This document shows, one piece after another, positions 55,271-64,000 of a stretch of 64,000 nt of DNA. Origin of the DNA: Rheum nobile (taxonomy: Eukaryota > Streptophyta > Magnoliopsida > Caryophyllales > Polygonaceae). The notes under the pieces are model-generated. The model did no database searches. It was not told the origin of the DNA and saw only the letters and a list, made by a program, of their open reading frames with translations. The first letter of the stretch is position 1; every line of letters starts with the position of its first letter. The stretch is taken from assembly GCA_027886185.1 (NCBI GenBank), contig WOAB01000589.1, forward strand, positions 4,655,001-4,719,000, written 5' to 3'. A program made the translations under genes and the position numbers.

Positions 55271-56420
55271 AATACATATGCTCTTACCTCTAAACTTCTC
55301 TTGAAGTATATACCTAAACCTCCTTAGGTCGGTATCCTTAACCAATTAGGTCTTCGCAACTTATATTGCCAACATCGAACTTCCTATTCGCTTTTGTAAC
55401 CGCTTACAACATATAGTCTATCATCCTTACTTTCGTTAGAATAGATGTAATCATCCACAAGATTACCATTGCCTTAACCAGAGTATCTATTAAAAAAATC
55501 TCCAATGAATCTTCGCTGATATGCCTTATTACTCCTAAAGACCTTAATAATCTTACATAGAAGAATACAACATATTTCTACTAACCTCCTTTCGACAATC
55601 CGGTCCTTGAATATATACTTAGAAATCAACAGTACTACAACTTAGTACATCCACCTGTCATACAAACCTCACATAAACGATTCACTTGATACCTTAATCA
55701 TATCCGGCCCTTATGCCATATTTTTATCTCACAATCTTTACTCACGAGTTCCCACAATCAGTAATACTACAATCTATGTCTGATTACCTCAACATAATTC
55801 ACTAATCCATTCCATAGGATTATACTCTTGTCTCACCCGAACGTGATATATGCTTATCTTAACCAACGTGGGTTACCTTTTTCCTCAAGTCCACTTGGTA
55901 TCATCCGTAACTTTATCTCTATAAATTTTACCATATAATCATTCTCACTATATCCACAAGGCTCTGACCATTAAATACTAACGGTCCTTAAAATTGTCAT
56001 AACGACATTATTGCATCTTTAATAGGAGAATACGCACCTCCCTCACTATTTCCTTATACACATTTTCCCAAAGTTCACATCGTAATTCCTTACCATCCAA
56101 AAATCAACTCTTAGTAACCTCGAAATATTACATCATCAATTTCCTTAAAGGTACCTTTTACAATTCCATCATTTATCTGGAAGTAAGTCTGACCTTATGC
56201 CATTCTAACTTAAATCCTTTAAGATTTTTATACTTTCTCCAAGAATAAACACAATACTTATTCGTATGCTCTTCAAATCAATCACATGAGAGCTTACTCT
56301 TATAACCTCAAAGTATCATATTTCCAAATGATTCATTCTCAACCGAATCAAACACTTGTGTCTTAATCCTTTTATACGAGTAACATGGTTACCTTACTCC
56401 TCAAGAATACATAAACTTAA
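55271..56420 (-). other. GyD internal AT-rich non-coding block
   Basis: It lies where reverse transcriptase and RNase H would be expected. No open frame is recognised on either strand. Similar to the GyC interior (43590-44300) over several hundred bp. Confidence 0.6.
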
Positions 56421-57576
56421 GGGTGATTTGCAAGACTATACCACTTTTGTTTTAAAATTTGCAAAGTGATACTTCTTTTAAAAGATATTACAATAATATC
56501 CTAAAGTAACTTTTTTAGATTTTCTTTAATCTTTTTCTTTTAATCAAAAAATTTGAAATTGAATTTATTTTTTATAAATTTAAAGATAAAATAAAATTAA
56601 AAATATTATAATAATCAATAAAATCCTAAACCCTAATTTCCCAAATCTGAAATTGATTTCCCAAATCCCAAATCTGAAACTCGATCTCAAATCCCAAACC
56701 CCAAATCTGAAATTGATTTCCCATATTCATCTCGATCTCTCCCACATGTCCGCTCTCGATCTCTCCGGCCCGCTCTCGATCTCTCCGACCCGCTTGAAAA
56801 GGGGTGCCGGCGACCTCCCCTCAGATTTTGGTCGTCTTCTCCGACCCGAACTCCCTCTCCGGCGACCTTCCAGAACTCGTCTTCTCCGGCCACATACCCT
56901 AAACCCTAAACCGCCTCCCCCTCGATCTCTTTGTCTCCGCCTCTTCCCGCCTCGATCTCGGCCTTCTCTGTCTCCCAAACCTCCATTAAACCCTAAACCT
57001 CCATTGAAGACGATTTCTCGATTTCTCGACCTCTGTTGAAGACGCCATTGAAGACGACTTCTCGATTTCTCTGTCTCCGCCTCTTCCCGCCTCGATCTCG
57101 GCCAGATCTCGACCAGATCCCTCTTGGCCAGATCCCTCGATCTCGGCCAGATCTGGGTTGACGGCTTCGGCTTCGTCTTCTCCGGTCGTCTTCCTCCTCT
57201 CTACAACTCGACTTCGATCTCGGCCAGATCTGGGTTGACGGCTTCGTCTTCGTCTTCGTCTTCTCCGGTCGGCTTTGTCTTCGTCTTCTCCGGCTCATCT
57301 TCCTCCTCTCGACTCCCTCTCCCACAATCCCAGATCCCTCTCCCCCCGCCTCTCAGATCCCATTCAAACCCTAAAAATTTTCAGAAAATAGTGTGAAAAG
57401 AAAAGAAAAGATAAATTTAAATTTTATTTTACCTTTTCTTCAAAATTCCGAATATAGGTAATTTTACCTAAATACCCTTATTTGGGTAGAAAAGTGGATA
57501 TTGCATTAATATCCCTTAAAAGAATACCTCTTTTGCAATTTTAAAACCAAAATGGTATATTTGGTGACATTTTTTC
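56421..57576. mobile_element. 1.16-kb Mutator-like element with gene-like cargo
   Basis: Left end GGGTGATTTGCAAGACTATA and right end, read inwards, GAAAAAATGTCACCAAATAT are followed by about 100 bp of inverted similarity (TTTTGTTTTAAAATT(T)GCAAA, ACTTCTTTTAA, GATATTA). An exact 9-bp duplication, TAAACTTAA, flanks it (56412-56420 and 57577-57585). The inner 700 bp are CT- and GC-rich with plant gene-start features and the repeated CTCGATCTCGGCCAGATC block. Captured exons are likely, but the parent gene is not recognised. The terminal repeats resemble those of the element at 10808-17790. Confidence 0.88.
56650..57380 (+). other. CT-rich cargo of the Mutator-like element
   Basis: Open frames here (56653-57039, 57124-57396) are Pro/Ser/Arg-rich low-complexity readings of repeats such as CTCGATCTCTCCGGCCCGCT and GATCTGGGTTGACGGCTTCG (each at least twice). 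AAACCCTAAACC at about 56900 and 56990 is a telo-box-like motif common in plant promoters, here too short to be a telomere. No protein is supported. Confidence 0.45.
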
Positions 57577-57585
57577 TAAACTTAA

Positions 57586-57934
57586 TCTGTACCAAATTCT
57601 TCAGTGTATCGAAATCATCAAGAACTGAAGGTTCATCTTTCATGGGCGGATCCAAGTAGCAAAGGCACCTGACACAACCTTGTCGAAGTAGCTTAAACGC
57701 AGCTATTGCCTTGATAAACCTGCCGTTATCAGCATCATTCAGACCTTTAAATTTGCATAAATACTGGCCCCCTGATGCCTCCGTCACAATCTTCGAATTA
57801 AAATCGATTATCGTCCCATGACGCGTCAGCCACTTCATACCGAGAAAATTATCGCATGGAACCATGGCTATCCAGATCGAATTCTCTTCGAATTTCTTAC
57901 TAATTGAAAATTTCGACAGACGATTGGTTCTCAA
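57586..57934 (-). pseudogene. GyD aspartic protease fragment
   Basis: Reads WIAMVPCDNFLGMKWLTRHGTIIDFNSKIV, with the LGMKWL segment typical of the C-terminal half of gypsy proteases. The DSG active-site part is not identified. The frame is terminated by the Mutator-like element. Confidence 0.75.
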
Positions 57935-58079
57935 CCAACATTTATATTAGAAAGAATATTTACAACAAAGGTTTATAAACCTTTTTGCATACTTAAACTT
58001 ACTAACATAACTTATCCAAAACAAAAGACTGGGTAATACCCAAATCCACAACATACCAACAGAAGTAGTACAAAATACT

Positions 58080-58554
58080 TTAAGCAAATGGAGCATCGGG
58101 TCCATCCGCCTCACGCATCACGTAGGCGTTGACCTTGGCTTCCTGAAGCCACTGGGGCTTTTCCTTTGTTTCTCGCAGTTGTCTGCATTGAAGGACTAGG
58201 GGCTTCCACCGGACTGAACCTGAGTTGGTTGTTCTGATTAACAGATCCCTGCTGTGACTCAGTCCCTTTCCGTCTCCTCTGCGGACAAAATAACTGCAAG
58301 TGTCCTTCCTTTCCACAGGCATAGCACGTTTTCTTCTCCTTTGGACACACATTACTCTTGTGCCCGTAGGTACCACAGTTGTAGCACTGGATCAAGCTAT
58401 TGCCCTGACCCGAACGTTGCGTAGACCCATCCTGAGTCATATTCGTTTTTGCTCGGCCAGATTTGGCAAAATCAGATGGTGGAGCGGGACGTTTAAACCC
58501 ACTTGCCTTAGGCTGGTTCTCCCCTTGCCTCTGGCTATCACGCTTCTTGGTCGA
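58080..58554 (-). pseudogene. GyD gag C-terminus with two zinc knuckles
   Basis: Two CCHC knuckles, CYNCGTYGHKSNVC and CYACGKEGHLQLFC, sit around 58300-58390. They bind genomic RNA during packaging. It is separated from the capsid frame by the in-frame stop at 58555-58557 and shifts frame near 58200. Confidence 0.88.
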
Positions 58555-59421
58555 CTATTCCAGAGTCACCTCTAACTTGTAGGCTGCATCCATATACTGC
58601 TCCAAAGTCGAGCATCCGTGACGCACCATCAGTGGCTTAATATCTGGGCCCATCCACTCATGGAAATACCAAATTTTCTGTGCCTCACTGGATATCTCAG
58701 GTCCAGCATACTGTAGAAAATGATTGAGTTTTGTTGCCAGCTCAGTCACCTTCAATCCATCAGTCTTAGGGTATAGGAACTCCTTGTGTTTCTCATCCCT
58801 CATAGCACGAGAGAAGAAACGGTCTGTCATCTTTGTCTTGAACATCTCCCAGTTCAAAACAGGGCTATCAGCTAAGCCGATACTCTCCCACCACTCACTA
58901 GCATCCTCCTTTAACTGAAGAGAAGCTATATGTACTTTCTCAGCTTCAGTACAATCAATGTTGTGGAACAACCGCTCCATGTGGGAGAACCAATGGATCA
59001 CCCCGACTGGTTCCCCTTTCCCGTTATAGCTGTCAGGCCTCATGGAATTAATGGTCTTCAGAGCACGACCATAGTTGTCTCGAGTCCTGACTATATTCTC
59101 CTGGAATATACGGTTTTCTGGCTTCTCAAATCTGGGAACCGGTGGGGGAATTTGCACACCTTGTGCCTGCGGCATACTCGGTTGCAGTATATCAGTCACT
59201 GCTTGCATGACCAATCCTCGTATTGCCTCTAATGTTGCAGCATCAAATGCCATTGGAGCGTTGGTCTGCTCTTGACCATTGCCTCTAGGATTATTGTTGA
59301 AGACAGACTCACGCTCTCCTGTTGGGTCTGTAGCATTCCTCGCATTTGGTCTAGGGTCATTACTCGGCCCAGCACCAGCACGGATAACGCTCCTTGTGTT
59401 CATCATCTGTTTACCGATCAA
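58555..59421 (-). pseudogene. GyD gag capsid region (288-codon frame)
   Basis: The first ATG is at 59421. A charged N-terminus is followed by the retrotransposon gag domain (about residues 115-250: WFSHMERLFHNIDCTEAEKV, ASEWWESIGL, FKTKMTDRFFSRAMRDEKHK, FHEWMGPDIKPLMVRHG), then a TAG stop after VTLE. Close to the Gy1 gag in motif order. One stop is the only obvious defect before the zinc knuckles, in line with a young insertion. Confidence 0.9.
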
Positions 59422-59849
59422 ATTCCAAGGATTTTATCCCATTAGTATCATTCTGATATACTTAGTGTAATAAAATCAACTTAGAATAGATCAACTTGGT
59501 AATTTCTATTGATGGACTCGAACCGAGGTACTAGGTTCTACAACCTTAACTCAAAACGAGGGAACTGGGAATTCAAGCCTTATTGGGTATGGCGAAACCA
59601 CCTTGGCTTCTCCCGGGTTCCTCTAAAGAGAACAGGATGCACCCATATCTAACGGGATAACGGGGAAGGAATTAGTCTTTCTAGACATAGAAGCAAGCTT
59701 ACTATATCAGACTATACAGAAGACATGACTATGAACGGTTGAAAATGAAAACACCGTTTTTATTTTTAAACTCAGAGCCTTTTGAAAATACCTTTCAATC
59801 AAAAACGAGTAAATGGTTTTCAAATACCCAACCCGTTTTAAAAACTTTA
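59422..59849 (-). other. GyD untranslated leader after the primer site
   Basis: About 430 bp between primer-binding site and gag. No gene. Confidence 0.6.
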
Positions 59850-59861
59850 GCTCTGATACCA
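59850..59861 (-). other. GyD primer-binding site (initiator tRNA-Met)
   Basis: On the minus strand TGGTATCAGAGC, four bases after the LTR end TGTTACA. Confidence 0.9.
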
Positions 59862-59865
59862 CAAC

Positions 59866-62442
59866 TGTAACACCCCTAAATCTTAACCCATTTGGAAAGG
59901 TATTACCGCCAGTGACCTCAGTGTTCCTTACTGAGATCACCCAAGGCTTTACCGTTTAAATACAAATCATGAAATACAATGATACGAAATGATAACCTTA
60001 TTTATATAAAACATGAGTCCCGGGATTACATCCCAATCCCGAATAGGACAAACACAGAGTTTAAATAAATTACAACGAAAGTCTTAAACAAAGTACAACG
60101 GAAGTCTTATAAAAGATATTACAAAAAGGGTTGTGATCGTAATGATCACCTGCCCAAGGATCTCAACCTGATTAAAAGAAATTATTAAAACATCCAAAAA
60201 CAACCGTCGTCTTCATAGTCAATCTAGTCTCCTCATATCTTCGCTCTATCTGATGTGCCGAATTGAACGGATGACACCAGCCCACATGCGGAGAACAATG
60301 TTCGTGGGTTAGTCTACTTGAATAGACTAGCAAGGGTAAAAAGCAGAGTGGTTCGAGTGATCGTAACCGTTTACTATCATTGTCCCTCGAATAATAACCG
60401 AAGGGACGATACATAACCCGACACTTTCACGGAATAACAACAAGAGGTATGTACAAGAGAAGATTCTGGAAGACTTAATCTTCACAGAAATCGACCCGAA
60501 AAGAGACTCCAAGAGATTGAGTCTTTAAGGAAATATGACAAATCTGGAACGTTTAACAGAATTACACATCAGTGATTTAAAGGCTGACTTAGATGTTTCG
60601 GTTCACGACCAACCTCATCGCTTACAACGAATCCAGATTGGAAAGAGAACGTACTCTGATCAAAAGTCGAGACGAGCTAAAGACGAGCTTTCCTAGCTGC
60701 ACTATTTACTTAGCTGCACTACTCGCCAAAGGTATATTAATTATGTGCACTCAGGCACTTTATCTTATTTAATTCCAAAACCCACATCACGTTATAATCT
60801 TTTTAGATCCCTCGGGAACTAAATCCCTAAGGCAGAGTTGACTCGGGAACTAAATCCCAAGAGTCGAATCGAGAACTAAATCTCGCGGGAACTAAATCCC
60901 TCAGGCGGAATCAGGAACTAAATCCTTACAACGGCACTAAAGAAGAATGGTAGGAACTAAATCCTAACCACCCGGTTATCAAGAAACGACTAGCACTCAT
61001 ACTGAGATACACAGTAGCGTTCCTACGAATACTCGTTCTAACTAAACAGTTACAAACGCAACAATAACTCATATCAATGCCCTCAAGGCCAGTTACAGAT
61101 AAAATAGCGTTGTTCTAACAATATACAACCTATAATAATATCTGTATTAATTCACATATATATATAATAGCGTTGTTCTAACAGATATACAACCTATTAT
61201 AACATTATATTTTAGTTTTCCAAAACAGTTAACAAAACCGTTTCCAGATGAACACAATAATCATTCCAAATTAATTACCCAGATAAACAACTGATAATTA
61301 ATGTAAATATGGAATGATGAGCAAGAGCGAACCGCTACTTGCCTTAATCCGCAGAGTTTGAACGAAGTCTAACGACGGGATTCCGGGCTCGACACAGAGA
61401 CGAATCTGCCAACTCCGGTACCTTCGGATCGACCCATACAGAAACCCTAAGTTAGATTCGACAAACAACAATACAGAAACTACGGAAGGACGAAAGGAAT
61501 CGACGGAAACGAAACACGAACGAAGGCCTCAGAAGCCAACCACAACAACTCACGGCCACCACCTCTCGCCGGCGGGCGCTGCCCAAATCACGGCGGGCGC
61601 CGCCTTAAATGCGGCGGGCGCCGCCTCACACGCGGCGGGCGCCGCTCATCCATGGCGGGCGCCGCCCATCTGCGGCGGGCGCCGCTCCTTGGCCACACAT
61701 CACGGCGGCTGGGCAACCTCATCACGACGGGCGCCGTTCTCCACGGCGGGGCCGTCTCCCTGGCGGCGGTCGCCGTCTCCCTGGCGGCGGTCACCGTCTC
61801 CCTGGCGACGGTCGCCGTCGCGAACGAAAACAGAAATACGAGAGGGAAAAACTTACCCTCGACGATCGGGTTGGCTCGTCCTCCGCCTTGCTTGGTTTCT
61901 AGGCGTCCGAGAGCCTCCAATGCTCCTCTTGGCCACCGGAAACGACACTAAACGAGCTCCGACGATCCACTAGAGCCTTCCCGAGAGAGTGCGTTTTTGA
62001 GAGACGAGAGCTTGACAGCGCTTCCGTGTTTTTCAGCCCCTTTCACTCTCACACAATGCTCTCTATTTATAGGCAAAATTAGGGTTGAAAGGGAGCTTGG
62101 GTAATAACCCTTGGTTAACCAACTTGTACTTTTGCGTCATGGATAATAGCTCTTGGACAATAATCTTTGGATAAAGAATCTTGTACTATTGCCCATTAGA
62201 TAACAACTCTTGGGCAATAAACTTGTATCAATCTTAACCCGCTTTAACAAAGTTCATACACGAACGAGTACGAACTTCCAAAACATCTCGACTGTATAAT
62301 TCTTCACTGAGAAAAATATTACAGATACAGAGCACATTACAGAATGTCTCAAACCTTCAGAATTAAATCCGACGTACCAAACGGACGTTCGGGAAAAATC
62401 CATAATTCCCAAAATAGCCTTACAAAATTACGGGGTATCACA
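59866..62442 (-). repeat. GyD 5' LTR (2577 bp)
   Basis: Partner of 51847-54417. It carries nine or so GGCGGGCGCCGC units (61565-61735) against about twelve in the 3' LTR, the GGGAACTAAATCCC array at 60814-60963, and a TATA-like box at 62062-62072. Confidence 0.92.
61565..61820 (-). repeat. GC-rich GGCGGGCGCCGC and CCCTGGCGGCGGTCGCCGT arrays in the 5' LTR
   Basis: Two adjoining GC arrays. The second (CTCCCTGGCGGCGGTCGCCG) has three copies here and one in the 3' LTR, so the two LTRs have changed copy number in opposite directions in the two arrays. Confidence 0.85.
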
Positions 62443-64000
62443 ATTTTTACATTATTCCAAAAAGGGAATATACTAATAGTATTCTTACCCTAAGTATGTT
62501 ACAACTGTAAGTCATGGTTTATTTAAATTTATTCTAACATTATGCTGATTTAAATTTAAATGAACTTATCAATTTAACCTAAATTATTTGAATTAAGATT
62601 AAGAATATGTCAATTAAGATTTAAATATGGTTAATATTATGAGAAAGTGTGACTTAAGTTTAAGTTTAACCTAATTTAAGTCTTTCTTAAATCTTAAATT
62701 TGGATTAAAATAATTATATAAACTTAGGATAATATTATAAATAAGTTTGGGTAAATTTTGTAATTTTTGAATAGTAAAATAAGGGCATTTTTGCCACAAT
62801 TGGAAAAGTTGGGCAAAAATGTGTAAATATACCAAAAGTCAGGGAGGTCGAGCGCAAGAAGTGTTCATCTTCTTCAACCTCAAGTGCAACCGGATTTCAA
62901 TGGCCGATTTCGATCCAATTTGGGTGCGATTGTTCAAATTGAATTGTGGGCTCTTAGGTAAGTTCAAATCATCCTTAAACCCTCTAAATTCGGAAATCAA
63001 ATCTCCCCGATTTGCTCGAATTTTCCCGAGAAAGGCAAGCCTAGTTAAGCATCGCGTCGATCGATTTTTTTGGTGAAATTCAATCCGATTTGGGATCAAT
63101 TTGCGCCAGATTTGATGCGATTGTGAATCTCTCTTTATGGGCTATCCTACTATTATAAATTCGGCCTCACCCATGGTCACAATTCATCCAATTTCGAGAT
63201 TGAAATTCTGATTCTCCTCTGTTCGTGTCGCGTCTATTCTTGCCAATTCTCGACCACCATAGTGCTCCACCGTCGCAATTGGCGCCACCACTAGCACCGC
63301 CTCGAGGTCCTCTTCAAAATCCCCTTGACCCCGACCGCATTGGTGCTCCGACGAGGCCGAATTTTGCCTTTCTCCGACCGGTAACCATTCGAAGCTCCGA
63401 CAACGATTTTACCCGATTTCGGTTTTGTTATTCTTGCTTTATTTTAATTAATCCTCATTAATTTTTTTAATTAGGATTAATTAAAAAAATATGGGGTTAA
63501 TTTAATTTTATTAATGTTAAAATTAAATTAAATATATATTTTTTGGTATTATCTTATATTCTGAATTGTTAATTTGTAACATTTTAATTAGATAATATGT
63601 TGGGTTAGAAAATTAATTAGTGTTATAAATAAATTTATTTTTTATGTTACGATTATTTAGAATATACGACTAAATGAATTTTGACATCGTATGAATAATC
63701 GTTTTATTGTAGAGCCTTGATAATTGTTTTATTTAGACTTAAATAAATTCAATTAGAAACCGAGACAAGTATGCTTCAATTTTCGCTATTGAATAAGTTA
63801 TATAATTATAATTTCTGTATTTTGTGTGAATTGGGTACATCTCAGAATCACTTTTGGGAACAAAATTAAAGCAGGAATCCAATTTGATGTTCAAAAGCAA
63901 ATGCTTTCGTTACTCCGTTTGACCTACTTCGTAATTCAAGGCAAGTGGCGGTTTGCTCTTGCAATTTACTCCATATTTTCTTAATTGAAAATTTCATTAA
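62443..64000 (+). repeat. Right piece of the outer Gy1-like LTR, running off the window
   Basis: Starts with the second ATTTT copy. Colinear with the solo LTR 34917-37861 in order: TTTTTGCCACAA-TTGG-AAAGTTGGGCAAAAA at about 62790, ATATACGACTAAAT at about 63660, and GCAAGTGGCGGTTTGCTCTT at 63941. Open frames (62819-63461) belong to the LTR and show no domain. The end lies beyond 64000. Confidence 0.78.

Larger units (their letters stand above)
51847..62442 (-). mobile_element. GyD: full-length Ty3/gypsy element, minus strand, youngest large insertion
   Basis: LTRs at 51847-54417 (3') and 59866-62442 (5') are near-identical and bounded by TGTAACACC and TATCACA on the plus strand. The 5-bp duplication ATTTT flanks the element (51842-51846 and 62443-62447). 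A tRNA-Met site, gag with two zinc knuckles, protease, an integrase remnant and a polypurine tract are present. Reverse transcriptase and RNase H are not recognisable; a 1.1-kb AT-rich non-coding stretch lies in their place. A Mutator-like element splits it at 56421-57576. It belongs to the same LTR family group as the solo LTR 5701-8137. Confidence 0.92.

Noticed and set aside
56890..57000. Possible telomeric repeat (CCCTAAACCCTAAACC)
   Set aside because: Only about two units. Such telo-box motifs are common in plant gene starts, and this one lies in Mutator-element cargo.

Overview
The window is plant nuclear DNA, probably from a eudicot. It is a heterochromatin-like pile of nested transposable elements around one wrecked host gene. 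Pointers to a plant are Ty3/gypsy and Ty1/copia elements primed by initiator tRNA-Met, a hAT transposase of the TTF zinc-finger type, Mutator-like elements with 9-bp target duplications, a tRNA-derived SINE and a CYP72-clan cytochrome P450. I see no intact host protein gene and no bacterial features. The species cannot be named from sequence alone.

Layout. 68-896: foldback element around a CATGCACACA-type tandem array. 1645-10262: defective Ty3/gypsy element (here Gy1; gag remnant, no pol), whose 3' LTR holds a 2.4-kb solo LTR of a second family (5701-8137, target duplication AGTAT). 10808-17790: 7-kb Mutator-like element (duplication TTAATAATA) with fragments resembling ribosomal protein P1 and an F-box gene. 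18676-19574: small decayed LTR element with a 37-bp minisatellite. 19575-34160: CYP72-like P450 pseudogene. Its coding sequence is split by a 12.4-kb hAT element (19742-32149, duplication CCTATGAT) that itself holds a minus-strand Ty3/gypsy element (24539-31980, here GyH), and again by a smaller hAT (32950-33861, duplication CCAGGGAT) holding a third hAT (33225-33775, duplication CATATGGG). 34243-42806: two abutting minus-strand Ty1/copia remnants, each broken by a solo LTR (34917-37861, ACTTT; 41452-42237, ACACC). 42807-48450: decayed minus-strand gypsy element (GyC) with a SINE (44938-45137, 18-bp duplication). 48451-51768: fragments of another gypsy lineage. 51769 to the window end: an LTR of the Gy1 type split by a full-length gypsy element (51847-62442, here GyD; LTRs of about 2.57 kb, duplication ATTTT), which is itself split by a 1.16-kb Mutator-like element (56421-57576, TAAACTTAA).

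How the parts relate. Each nested insertion with a matching target duplication gives a relative order of events: P450 before hAT1 before GyH; P450 before hAT3 before hAT2; copia B before the Gy1-type solo LTR; outer LTR before GyD before the 1.16-kb element. The most interesting signal not explained by ordinary annotation is in the LTRs. Families with otherwise divergent LTRs share several short inverted repeats at equivalent positions. These include a helix with compensating arm changes before an almost invariant CTGGTGTCATCCG, and a stem directly before the polypurine tract. They look like a conserved structured leader RNA.
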